Shown piece after piece: positions 38,482 through 47,233 of a DNA stretch of 64,000 nt. Each line of letters opens with the position of its first letter. Position 1 is the stretch's first letter. The DNA comes from Elusimicrobia bacterium GWA2_56_46 (GTDB lineage Bacteria > Elusimicrobiota > Elusimicrobia > Elusimicrobiales > UBA9959), in assembly GCA_001799575.1 (NCBI GenBank), contig MGTT01000011.1, forward strand, positions 124,001-188,000. The letters are read 5' to 3'. The notes below the pieces were generated by a model. The model did not search any database. It had not been told where the DNA came from and saw only the letters and a program-made list of their open reading frames with translations. The translations under genes and the position numbers were made by a program.

Positions 38482-38866
38482 GTGCCCATATCTCAACGGA
38501 TAGGGTCGACTTGACCGCAGTTTTGCGTAACTCATGGAGACAATTTAGCGAAAGCTCTTTACACAAGCGTTAGTCGAAGCACATTGTAGTAGTTTGCGCC
38601 CATATCTCAACGGATAGCGTGGACTACACCGTAGTTAAGTTTTGCTACGGACACTGTATCCGTGGACTTAGCGGCAGTCTTGCGCTGCCCATGGACACAA
38701 TTACGCGTAACTGCGTATCAAGGACGGAAGCTGAACACAAAGATAGTATTGCGCGCCCATATCTCAACGGATAGGGTCGACTTGACCGCAGTTCTGCGTT
38801 ACTCATGGAGACAATTTAGTGAAAGCTCTTTACATAAGCGTTAGCCAAAGCACATTGTAGTAGTTT
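38482..38866 (+). repeat. Three tandem modules each starting with the first ~22 nt of the tRNA-Arg gene (114, 157, 114 bp)
   Basis: G(C/T)GCCCATATCTCAACGGATAG at 38482, 38596, 38753; modules 1 and 3 nearly identical over 114 bp. Confidence 0.9.
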
Positions 38867-38941
38867 GCGCCCATATCTCAACGGATAGAGTCCTAGCCTG
38901 CGAAGCTAGTTATCCTGGTTCGATTCCAGGTGGGCGCACCA
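38867..38941 (+). tRNA. tRNA-Arg(GCG), CCA encoded
   Basis: Acceptor GCGCCCA/TGGGCGC; anticodon arm CTAGC-CTGCGAA-GCTAG; T arm CCTGG-TTCGATT-CCAGG; ACCA end. Confidence 0.88.
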
Positions 38942-38974
38942 AAATTTACAAAAAACAACTCCGCGTATATCCTT

Positions 38975-39166
38975 ATGTCCGACCACAAAGAAGAAAATAA
39001 AAAAGAAAAATCCACCGGGCGTTATGTCTACGACAAAAAGCTGGGGAAAGTGGTGAAAGTCTCCGACGAGGTGCCGGGCCTTAAGAAGAACGGCTCCTCC
39101 GAGGGCGGAACCTGCCCCATGAATCCGGGCGGCCACACCTGCAACGGCTGCTGCGGCCACGGCTGA
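38975..39166 (+). CDS. Small Cys-rich C-terminus hypothetical protein
   Basis: MSDHKEENKKEKSTGRYVYDKKLGKVVKVSDEVPGLKKNGSSEGGTCPMNPGGHTCNGCCGHG. Confidence 0.6.
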   Translation: MSDHKEENKKEKSTGRYVYDKKLGKVVKVSDEVPGLKKNGSSEGGTCPMNPGGHTCNGCCGHG

Positions 39167-39239
39167 CAATCGCAAATTCACCTGGATACCGGGCGGGCCT
39201 GATCAAACCCGCCTGTTCTGCTTTCTCAAAGGGGGAATA

Positions 39240-40745
39240 ATGGAAAACAAATTCGCCGAACTTAATGAAAAATACGGGGAAGTCGCCGCGCTCGGCTCAG
39301 CCGGCGCGGTGCTGGCCTGGGATCAGCGCGTGACCATGCCTCCGGGCGGAGCCTCCGCCAGGGGCAAAGCGCTGGCGGCCATAGAAGAAACCGTCCACCG
39401 CAAATTCACTTCCCCCGAAACGGGAGCGCTGATAACCTCCCTTTACGACTGGGCGCAGGCCAAAGGCTATGACAGCTTCGAAGCCTCCTGCCTGCGCGCC
39501 ATTAAGCGGGACTACGACCAGGCGGTCAGGATCCCCGCCGCCCTCGTCGCCGAATTGTCGCTGGCGGTCTCGGCGTCTTTCGAGGCCTGGACCAGGGCCA
39601 GGCAGGCCTCGGACTTTTCTATCTTCTCCCCACACCTTGAGAAAATGGTGGAGCTTAACCTTCGAAAAGCCGAAGCCCTCGGCTTTGAACGATCCCCGTA
39701 CGACGCCCTGCTCGATATTTACGAGCCTGGGATGACCAGAGTGCGCCTCGACCCGCTTTTCAGCGAACTTTTAAGCGGCCTTAAACCTGTCACGAGGGCC
39801 ATCGGGGAACGGGCCTGCAAAGTTTCAAATTCACGCTTCAAAGGCGACTTCGAAGAGTCGGCGCAGCTTAGACTGGCCGATGAACTGGTCAAGGCCCTGG
39901 GCTTTGATTTTAAGCGCGGGCGCCAGGATCTTTCAGCCCACCCTTTTACCACCGGCTTCTCGGTAAACGACGTGCGTATCACCACGCGCACCCACCGCGA
40001 CTGGCTGCCGGCCTGCGTTTACGCTTCCATCCATGAATGCGGGCACGCCCTTTACGAGCAGGGCGCGCCTGAAGAATTCGATTTCACGCCGCTGGCCGGC
40101 GCCCCCTCGCTGGGCCTGCACGAATCACAGTCGCGTTTCTGGGAGAACATCATAGGCCGCGGCCGTCCGTTCGCGGCGTGGGCGCTGCCGCTCTACCGCA
40201 AACATTTCCCCGGCAAATTCGACAGCCTCTCCGCGGACGACCTCTACCGCGCGGCCAACTGCTCGGAGGCCTCTCTGATACGGGTGGAGGCGGACGAAGT
40301 CACCTACAACCTCCATATCATGCTGCGCTACGGGATGGAAACCCTGCTGCTTGACCGGAAATTAAAGATCAAGGACGCGCCGGAACTCTGGAACGAGAAA
40401 ATGAAAGAGTATCTGGGCGTAACCCCTTCAAAAGATTCCGAAGGCATACTGCAGGATGTGCACTGGTCGCAGGGTATGTTCGGTTATTTCCCCACGTACA
40501 CTCTGGGCAACCTGATCTCGGCCCAGCTTTTCAACAGCATGAAAAAAGACCTGGGCAGCATAGATACCCTGGTTGAAAAAGGCGATTTCACGCCAATACT
40601 GGGCTGGTTAAGAAAAAAGATCCATTCCCAGGGCCGCAAATACAAGCCCGAAGAACTCCTGGAAAAAGCCACGGGAGAACGACTGAGCGTACGGCCTTTT
40701 GTGGAATACATAAAGGCCAAGTACGCCGAACTTTACGGGTTTTAA
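39240..40745 (+). CDS. M32 family carboxypeptidase
   Basis: [15 protein letters not shown] (HExxH-type HECGH), [18 protein letters not shown]32-length protein. Confidence 0.95.
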   Translation: MENKFAELNEKYGEVAALGSAGAVLAWDQRVTMPPGGASARGKALAAIEETVHRKFTSPETGALITSLYDWAQAKGYDSFEASCLRAIKRDYDQAVRIPAALVAELSLAVSASFEAWTRARQASDFSIFSPHLEKMVELNLRKAEALGFERSPYDALLDIYEPGMTRVRLDPLFSELLSGLKPVTRAIGERACKVSNSRFKGDFEESAQLRLADELVKALGFDFKRGRQDLSAHPFTTGFSVNDVRITTRTHRDWLPACVYASIHECGHALYEQGAPEEFDFTPLAGAPSLGLHESQSRFWENIIGRGRPFAAWALPLYRKHFPGKFDSLSADDLYRAANCSEASLIRVEADEVTYNLHIMLRYGMETLLLDRKLKIKDAPELWNEKMKEYLGVTPSKDSEGILQDVHWSQGMFGYFPTYTLGNLISAQLFNSMKKDLGSIDTLVEKGDFTPILGWLRKKIHSQGRKYKPEELLEKATGERLSVRPFVEYIKAKYAELYGF

Positions 40746-40773
40746 TCGGAAAAGTTAGGCCGGATTTTCAGGG

Positions 40774-41259
40774 TTAATGCCGTCCGCCTTTGAGCATTTC
40801 CAAAGAGTGCGGGATCAGATCCAGGATCGCCCCCAGCGATTCTTTCACCGCTTTGGGGCTGCCCGGTAAATTGATTATTATCGTATCCTTGCGTATGCCG
40901 CAGATCCCGCGGGAGAGCGCCGCTTTTTTTGTTTTTTTCAGCCCCTCGGTGCGCATGAGTTCCGGCAGGCCGGGAATGACTTTCTCTATCACGGCCCCGG
41001 TGGCTTCCGGCGTGACGTCTCGACCGCTGAAACCGGTGCCGCCGGTGGTTATCACCACGCTCACCTTAAGCACATCGCAATAATGCAGCAGTTTGTCTTT
41101 TATAGCCGGGATCTCGTCCGGCACTATATCGTAAGCGGCGGTGCGGCCTCCTATGGTTTTCACCATCTCCGAGATCAATTTCCCGCTCTCGTCGGTGGTT
41201 TCTCCCCGCGCACACCGGTCGCTTGAGGTGAGAACCGCAATACTTATACTGCCGCTCAT
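40774..41259 (-). CDS. MogA/MoaB molybdopterin adenylyltransferase-like
   Basis: SIAVLTSSDRCARGETTDESGKLI; VVITTGGTGFSGRDVTPEAT. Confidence 0.93.
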   Translation of the reverse strand: MSGSISIAVLTSSDRCARGETTDESGKLISEMVKTIGGRTAAYDIVPDEIPAIKDKLLHYCDVLKVSVVITTGGTGFSGRDVTPEATGAVIEKVIPGLPELMRTEGLKKTKKAALSRGICGIRKDTIIINLPGSPKAVKESLGAILDLIPHSLEMLKGGRH

Positions 41260-41277
41260 TGATTGATTCCGACCCGC

Positions 41278-41305
41278 ATCCTTCATGCTTTATCCCTCAT
41301 CCTTT
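41278..41305. repeat. Degenerate family A heptamer array
   Basis: CATCCTT CATGCTT TATCCCT CATCCTT. Confidence 0.75.
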
Positions 41306-41763
41306 CCGTCCGCTACGCGGACGGGGTCTCCCACGGCGATTTCTCCGCCCTCCAGCACTTCGGCGAAAATCCCTTCGCGCGGCATGATGCAATCGCCCAC
41401 CTGGTGGTAGATGGCGCAATGCTTGTGGCATTCCTTGCCTATTTTTGAAATCTGGAGCACGGCCGTCCTGCCTGCGCGGAGCCTGTCTCCGAGTTTAAGA
41501 GCGGCGAGGTCTATGCCCTCGGTGGTGATGTTCTCGGCGTATATGCCGGGGCGTATTTCCACCGCCGCGTTCCTGGTCCTGGCGGTTTCTATCTGGCCGC
41601 GGACGCTTTCCATTGGAAGCAGGCTCACCTGGCGAAGTGCGGTCCCGGCGTGAGCGTCGTCTTTGATGCCATAATTTTTCACCAGCACGGCGGTCCGCAC
41701 TTGTGTTTTAGGCACGCCTTTAAGCTTGCTGTAATTTATCGAAAAAATTTTACCCATAATCAT
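41290..41763 (-). CDS. MOSC domain protein
   Basis: GVPKTQVRTAVLVKNYGIKDDAHAGTALRQVSLLPMES; EIRPGIYAENITTEGIDLAALKLGDRLRAG. Confidence 0.88.
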   Translation of the reverse strand: MIMGKIFSINYSKLKGVPKTQVRTAVLVKNYGIKDDAHAGTALRQVSLLPMESVRGQIETARTRNAAVEIRPGIYAENITTEGIDLAALKLGDRLRAGRTAVLQISKIGKECHKHCAIYHQVGDCIMPREGIFAEVLEGGEIAVGDPVRVADGKDEG

Positions 41764-42203
41764 TACTTTTTACGCTTTACGGCCCTGTACACGCCGCTCT
41801 TTCCGCCGGACTTTTCGAGCAGGAAAACTTCGCTTATTTCCAGATCCTGGGCGAACATTTTACACATATCGTAAATTGTGAGGGCGGCGGCGCTGGCGGC
41901 CACCAGGGCTTCCATCTCCACGCCGGTCTTGCCTGTGCAGCGGGCTTCGGTTTTCACCAAAACACCCGTTTTGTCCATGTCAAAGCCCACGCCTACGAAA
42001 TTCAGCGGGAGATTATGGCAAAGCGGAAGCAGGCCGGCCGTATTCTTGGCTGCCAGTATGCCGGCGAAGCGCGCGGCCTCAAGGACGTTTCCCTTGGGTG
42101 TTTTCCCGGCTTTTATAAGCCGCACTATTTCGGCGTTCAGCTTAATATAAGCCTGCGCCTTAGCTATCCGTCTGGTATCTTTTTTCGCTCCCACATCGAT
42201 CAT
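41763..42203 (-). CDS. moaC: Cyclic pyranopterin monophosphate synthase
   Basis: MIDVGAKKDTRRIAKAQAYIKL; AKNTAGLLPLCHNLPL; KTGVEMEALVAASAAALTIYDMCK. Confidence 0.95.
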   Translation of the reverse strand: MIDVGAKKDTRRIAKAQAYIKLNAEIVRLIKAGKTPKGNVLEAARFAGILAAKNTAGLLPLCHNLPLNFVGVGFDMDKTGVLVKTEARCTGKTGVEMEALVAASAAALTIYDMCKMFAQDLEISEVFLLEKSGGKSGVYRAVKRKK

Positions 42204-42224
42204 AATTAAATCCCCCCCCCGCCC

Positions 42225-42259
42225 TTCATCCTTTGGCCTTTATCCCTAATCCTACCCCC
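42225..42259. repeat. Degenerate heptamer array between moaC and moaA
   Basis: TTCATCC TTTGGCC TTTATCC CTAATCC TACCCCC. Confidence 0.7.
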
Positions 42260-43208
42260 CGATACTGCTCATTTCTATATGGCCGGCGGATGCCGAATCT
42301 TTCCTGTACTCAGATTTTACTAAAAAAATATTTTTGATATCCCGCGCCAGCTCGGCGCAGCCGGCGCCGCTCCTGAGACGTCCGCGCAGATTATGGACTG
42401 GAGGCGAGAACAGGCACGGATAAACATTTCCGGAGCAATCCATGCGCACGCGGTTGCAGGAGCCGCAGAAATAGCCGCTGCGGCCGCTTATAAAACCCAT
42501 CCCCCCTTTGGCGCCTTTCACACTATAACCGCGCGCCGGCCCACCGCCTTTAACCGTCCCCGCCGGCAGCAGCCTCCCGTAAATCCGCTCTATGCGTCTT
42601 TTCACCTCGGCCGTGGGCAGCAGGGCTCCCGTCAGCTTGACGGAACGCGTATTGACCGGGAAAAATTCTATAAACCGCACCGTGAGCGGATACTCCACCG
42701 ATAATCCGGCGAACTCGGCTATCTCACCGTCGTTGATGCCATTCATTATAACCACGTTCAGCTTTACCCGCCTGAAACCCGCCCGCAGGGATTTCTGTAC
42801 GCCGCTCCAGACCTCATTAAAGCGATCGGCGCCGGTTATCCTTTTAAAAGTTTGACGCTTCAGCGTATCCAGGCTTATGTTAACGCAATCCACGCCCGCT
42901 TTGCGCAGATCCCCGGCCAGGGCCGCCAGGCAAACGCCGTTGGTGGTGAGCGCCAGCTCTTTCAGGCCGGGTATGGCCTTTATCATACCGGCCAGTTCGA
43001 CCACGTTTTTCTTTATCAGCGGCTCGCCGCCGGTGAAGCGTATCTTTTTGACCCCGGCTTTCACGAAAGCCCCGGCCGCGCGGGCAATTTCCTCATGAGT
43101 GAGAAGTTCTTCGCGCGCGAGGTACCGGCCCTTTTCCAGGGGCGTGCAGTAGATGCAGTTCAAATTGCATCTGTCGGTAAGGGAGAGCCTTAAATAATCT
43201 ATCGCCAT
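42252..43208 (-). CDS. moaA: GTP 3',8-cyclase
   Basis: DYLRLSLTDRCNLNCIYCTPLE radical SAM motif; C-terminal CGSCNRVRMDCSGNVYPCLF. Confidence 0.95.
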   Translation of the reverse strand: MAIDYLRLSLTDRCNLNCIYCTPLEKGRYLAREELLTHEEIARAAGAFVKAGVKKIRFTGGEPLIKKNVVELAGMIKAIPGLKELALTTNGVCLAALAGDLRKAGVDCVNISLDTLKRQTFKRITGADRFNEVWSGVQKSLRAGFRRVKLNVVIMNGINDGEIAEFAGLSVEYPLTVRFIEFFPVNTRSVKLTGALLPTAEVKRRIERIYGRLLPAGTVKGGGPARGYSVKGAKGGMGFISGRSGYFCGSCNRVRMDCSGNVYPCLFSPPVHNLRGRLRSGAGCAELARDIKNIFLVKSEYRKDSASAGHIEMSSIGG

Positions 43209-44383
43209 GAGATAAATTTCGCTTTTCCTTTCCTTTCTATGGAACCGCCTTCTTTGACCATGGTGAAGCCGTCGGCCCCGGCCAGGGCCAGGATATCGGC
43301 CGAACCGTTGTTTGAAACCCCGGCCAGCGAATATTCCGTCTTTGCTCCGACCGAGGAAAGCACCAGGGCGCGGCGCGGCGTTTTGGGCGCGAACCGTCCG
43401 GCGCAGACGCCGGTTTTAAATTCAGGCGCGTAATCCGGCCGGCGGCCCAGTTTGCGTATGGCCGGACGCACATAGGCGAGGTACGCCATGAAATTAGCCA
43501 CCGGGTTGCCGGGTATGCCGAAAACCAGAGTCCGGCCTTTCCTGCCGAAAAACATCGGTTTGCCGGGGCGCACCCGCACCTTGTGGAAAACAGCCTTCAC
43601 GCCCAGACTTTTCAAAACCTCCGGCACCAGGTCGTAATCGCCCATGGAGACGCCGCCGGAGATAAGCAGGATATCGGCCCTGAGCGCCTTAGCCAGGGCG
43701 GATTTCATTTTCCCGGGATCGTCCCGCACGATAACCGGCGCGGCGATTATACCGTCGGCCTTCAGCATGGCTGAAAGCATCGGCCCATTGCTGTTATAAA
43801 TTCTGTTTTTGCCGAGCTTCTCTCCCGGCGGCACGATCTCCCCGCCGGTGTTGACCAGGGAAACTTCCGGCAGCGCGCCGGTCTTAACGTGGCTGCGACC
43901 CGCGGCGGCCAGGGCCGCTATATGGGAGACGGAGATCACGGTTCCGCGCGCCAGGATCTTCCGCCCTTTCCTGATATCCTCGCCGCGGAACGCTATATTT
44001 GCGCCTTTCTTTATACCCTCTTCAAATCTCACCAGGCCGTCCCGCTCACTGGTATATTCCACCATCACCACGGCGTCCGCGCCCGCCGGAACCGGCGCGC
44101 CGGTCATTATCTTAACGCATTCGCCTAAGCGCAATGCGCCCTTAAAAGCGCAGCCCGCCTGTATAAGACCTGCGCGGCGCAGCTCCCGGCTTTTGGCAAG
44201 ATCGGCGGCGCGTACGGCGTAACCGTCCACGGCCGACTTATTGAAAGGCGGCATCTCTACGCCGGAGCGGACGTCCTCCAGCAGCGCCCGCCCCACCGAA
44301 TCTTCCACGCGGGTTTTGACCGGCGGCAGCGGCAGCGAATTTTCAAGCACCAGTTTAATAGCTTTCTCAAAACTTATCATCAT
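43199..44383 (-). CDS. moeA: Molybdopterin molybdenumtransferase
   Basis: MPPFNKSAVDGYAVRAADL; LLISGGVSMGDYDLVPEVL; FGIPGNPVANFMAYLAYVRP. Confidence 0.95.
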   Translation of the reverse strand: MMISFEKAIKLVLENSLPLPPVKTRVEDSVGRALLEDVRSGVEMPPFNKSAVDGYAVRAADLAKSRELRRAGLIQAGCAFKGALRLGECVKIMTGAPVPAGADAVVMVEYTSERDGLVRFEEGIKKGANIAFRGEDIRKGRKILARGTVISVSHIAALAAAGRSHVKTGALPEVSLVNTGGEIVPPGEKLGKNRIYNSNGPMLSAMLKADGIIAAPVIVRDDPGKMKSALAKALRADILLISGGVSMGDYDLVPEVLKSLGVKAVFHKVRVRPGKPMFFGRKGRTLVFGIPGNPVANFMAYLAYVRPAIRKLGRRPDYAPEFKTGVCAGRFAPKTPRRALVLSSVGAKTEYSLAGVSNNGSADILALAGADGFTMVKEGGSIERKGKAKFISWR

Positions 44384-44420
44384 AATTCCTCACTAAAACC
44401 CGTCATCCCGCTTTTCGCTC

Positions 44421-44497
44421 GTCATTCCCGCGTGCTTTTAGCGGGAATCCATAAATCTTTATTCAATGGATCCCGGCCAACAGATCGCCGGGATGAC
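44421..44497. repeat. MITE/REP-like palindromic intergenic repeat (GTCATTCCCG...GCGGGAATCCAT...ATGGATCCCGG...CCGGGATGAC)
   Basis: Nested inverted arms, non-coding, between moeA and the ABC gene. Confidence 0.75.
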
Positions 44498-44541
44498 AGG
44501 TTTATGGAATGCATACTTTCTTCCTTAAGCCTTGTCCCTGT

Positions 44542-45603
44542 CTACCCCCTCTTGATCAGGTGGGCGGCGGTGGCTTTGAACGAGGCATAAACCTCTCCAC
44601 CCGCTTTCAGCTCCAGACCCTCCACCAGTTGCTTGGTAACGGCGGCCTGCAGCGCGAAACCGCAGTCCAGCTCCACCTTGTATTCCAGCCCCCACGGCGC
44701 CGCCGAAACCACCGTTGACTTAAAATTATTGCGCCGTCCGCCGGCGTCCGCGCTAAGGGAAACGGACACTCCCTCCGGCCGCAAGCAGACAAAAACGCTG
44801 TCGCCGGCCTCGCAGTCCGATACCACCATCAGCGTACGACCGCACGCCTCCACCGCGCACAGGTTCTCCTTTTTAGAGACTATCTTTCCCGGCAGTATGG
44901 TCGCCACTCCCACGAAATCGGCCACTTCCGCCGAGACCGGCCGGGAGAAAATCTCCTGCGGCGCTCCCTGCTGTAAAATCTTACCGTTCACTATCACGGC
45001 CAGTCTGTCGCAAAGCGTCAGCGCCCCGCTTTGATCCTGCGTCACCAGCACCACGGCGGCGTTGGAAGCCTTTACCACCTTGCGCAGATCCGCGATTATA
45101 GAATCTTTCACGCGCTCGTCCAGGCTGGCGAACGGCTCGTCCAGCAGTACCAGCCCGGGGCGTATCACGAAAGCCCGCGCCAGAGCCGCGCGGTGGCTTT
45201 CCCCCTGCGAGAGAGTTTTGGCGCTGCGTCCTTTCAGATGCGAAATCTTAAATAGCTCCAGCGCTTCTTCCACGGCCGCCGGATCTTTGCGCCCTCTCAG
45301 TTTCAGCGGCAGGGCCACATTGCGGTAAACCGTGTCGTTAAGCAGGTACGGCTGAGAGAAAACCACGGACATGGCGCGGCGCAGGAACATCTTATTGGCG
45401 GCCGCCAGGGCGTCTTTTCCCATTATCTCAAGCGAGCCGGAAGACGGCCTCCTCAACAGCGCCAGGGTGTTCAGGAGCGTGGTCTTGCCTGCGCCGTTCG
45501 GCCCTATGATCGCGAACACTTCACCCGCGCGGACATTGAGCGAGGCCACCTCCAGGTTAAACCCGGTGTCAAAACCCAGGCGCAGGTTGGAAAGTTTGAT
45601 CAT
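44542..45603 (-). CDS. Tungstate/molybdate-type ABC transporter ATP-binding protein
   Basis: IIGPNGAGKTTLLNTLALL; TLSQGESHRAALARAFVIRPGLVLLDEPFASLD; TOBE-like C-terminus. Confidence 0.85.
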   Translation of the reverse strand: MIKLSNLRLGFDTGFNLEVASLNVRAGEVFAIIGPNGAGKTTLLNTLALLRRPSSGSLEIMGKDALAAANKMFLRRAMSVVFSQPYLLNDTVYRNVALPLKLRGRKDPAAVEEALELFKISHLKGRSAKTLSQGESHRAALARAFVIRPGLVLLDEPFASLDERVKDSIIADLRKVVKASNAAVVLVTQDQSGALTLCDRLAVIVNGKILQQGAPQEIFSRPVSAEVADFVGVATILPGKIVSKKENLCAVEACGRTLMVVSDCEAGDSVFVCLRPEGVSVSLSADAGGRRNNFKSTVVSAAPWGLEYKVELDCGFALQAAVTKQLVEGLELKAGGEVYASFKATAAHLIKRG

Positions 45604-46301
45604 CGCGGCAGCGCCCTATCCTGCTGTATCAGCGTCAGGGCCAGGTTGACGGCGAAACTTAAAGCCAGCAGGATCAGACCCAGGGCGATGGCGGAATCGA
45701 AATTCCCCATCTGGGTTTCCATCACGGTGGCGGTGGTAAGCACACGGGTCTGGTGGCGGATATTGCCGCCCACTATCATCACCGCGCCCACCTCGGCCAC
45801 AAGGCGGCCGAAGCCGGCGATAACGGCGGCCAGCACGCTAAGGCGTATTTCTTTCAGGCAGACCTTTATGGCCTGCCAGTCGCCGGCGCCGAGCGTAAGC
45901 ATCTGCTGGTAGAATTTAGGATCCACGCTCTGCATGGCGGAGACGGACAGCGCCATGATTATGGGCGTGGCGATAATGATCTGCGCTATAATCATGCCGG
46001 CCGGAGTGTACAGCCAGTTAAGGAAACCAAACGGGCCGCTGCGCGCGAGGAAAAGCATTACCACCAGGCCCGCCACCACCGGGGGCAGCCCCATGCCGGT
46101 ATTTATCAGCGCTATCAGGAACTTTTTGAGCGGGAATTTTTTTACCGCTATCCAGCTGCCGAGCGGCACGCCGACCAGCACGGCGGCCGCCGTGGCCAGC
46201 ACCGAGACCATCAGCGACAGCCTGGCGATGGCGAAGATCTCGGCGTTGCCGGAGAAGATCAAGTGCAGGGCTTTCTGAAAGCCCTCCGCAATGAAACCCA
46301 T
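45600..46301 (-). CDS. tupB: ABC transporter permease, TupB-like
   Basis: TM-rich; VSVLATAAAVLVGVPLGSWIAVKKF; LVAEVGAVMIVGGNIRHQTRVLTTATVMETQMGNFDSAIALGLIL. Confidence 0.85.
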   Translation of the reverse strand: MGFIAEGFQKALHLIFSGNAEIFAIARLSLMVSVLATAAAVLVGVPLGSWIAVKKFPLKKFLIALINTGMGLPPVVAGLVVMLFLARSGPFGFLNWLYTPAGMIIAQIIIATPIIMALSVSAMQSVDPKFYQQMLTLGAGDWQAIKVCLKEIRLSVLAAVIAGFGRLVAEVGAVMIVGGNIRHQTRVLTTATVMETQMGNFDSAIALGLILLALSFAVNLALTLIQQDRALPR

Positions 46302-46334
46302 AGAGAATCCTACGCGCCGGATTTATCCCGCTGA

Positions 46335-46366
46335 ACCGGTTCCCGGCTGCCGGTTACCGATTACTT
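46335..46366. repeat. Heptamer family B short degenerate array
   Basis: ACCGGTTCCCGGCTGCCGGTTACCGATTACT. Confidence 0.5.
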
Positions 46367-47188
46367 TGACTGGTAATCGTAAAAAAACAACTGTTGTCCG
46401 TATTTCTCCCGGCCGTAATTCTCGATAATCTCCCTGGCCGGTTTTGACAGCATAAAATCAAAGAACGCCCTGGCGCCCCCGGCGTTGACCTTGGGGAATT
46501 TGGCCGTGTTTACCAGTATAAGGCTGTAACGGTTTATAAGAGCGTCGTCGCCTTCGCTGACTATCACAAGGCCTATATTATTTTTCATCGAAAGATAAGT
46601 TGAGCGATCCGAGAGCACATAGGCGTCTTTCTCGTTGGCGATGGAGAGGGTGCCGGACATCCCCTGTCCGGCCTCCAGGTATGCTTCTTTGGCGGGTTTG
46701 ACTTTGGCGGCGGCCCAGATCTTCAGCTCTTTCTTGTGGGTGCCGGACTTGTCGGCCCGGGAAACGAACAGCGCTTTCGCGGCCGCTATTTTTTTGAAAG
46801 CGTCGGCGGCTTTTTTCTCGCTTTTGATCCCGGCGGGGTCCGCGTCCGGACCGAGTATCACAAAGTCGTTATGCAGGAAAGTGGTGCGGCCGGTACCGTA
46901 ACCCTCGGCCACGAATTGCTTTTCGTCGTCGGGGCTGTGCACCCACAGGATGTCGGCCTCTCCGGTTTTGCCCAGTTGCATGGCCTGGCCGGATCCCACG
47001 GCTATGGACTGCAGCGTGTATTTTCCGTCTTTCCGGAAAACATCCGTCAGCACGTCCAAAAGACCCGTATCCTGCACGCTGGTAGTGGTGGCCAGGCGCA
47101 CGATCTCGCGCGGAGCGGAATTGTTCCGGCAGCCGAAAATAAAAAAAGCGGCGGCAGCGGCGCCAAGAATAAACTTCGTATGCTTCAT
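46361..47188 (-). CDS. tupA: Tungstate ABC transporter substrate-binding protein
   Basis: VRLATTTSVQDTGLLDVLTDVFRKDGKYTLQSIAVGSGQAMQLGKTGEADILWVHSP. Confidence 0.9.
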   Translation of the reverse strand: MKHTKFILGAAAAAFFIFGCRNNSAPREIVRLATTTSVQDTGLLDVLTDVFRKDGKYTLQSIAVGSGQAMQLGKTGEADILWVHSPDDEKQFVAEGYGTGRTTFLHNDFVILGPDADPAGIKSEKKAADAFKKIAAAKALFVSRADKSGTHKKELKIWAAAKVKPAKEAYLEAGQGMSGTLSIANEKDAYVLSDRSTYLSMKNNIGLVIVSEGDDALINRYSLILVNTAKFPKVNAGGARAFFDFMLSKPAREIIENYGREKYGQQLFFYDYQSK

Positions 47189-47233
47189 AAGGTTAACCTC
47201 CGTTTAATAGTTATCTGCTGCCCCAAAAAGATG

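Larger units (their letters stand above)
36734..38941. mobile_element. Degenerate integrative element at a tRNA-Arg gene (no integrase seen)
   Basis: 38-bp tRNA 5'-half duplicate at 36734-36771 identical to 38867-38904; TGGACACC boxes at 36847, 36858, 36870 and 38418; AlbA-type gene inside. Confidence 0.65.

Noticed and set aside
38482-38904. CRISPR-like pattern (22-nt identical repeats)
   Set aside because: Repeats equal the tRNA-Arg 5' end, intervals are 114/157/114 bp, two 'spacers' are near-identical, no cas genes.
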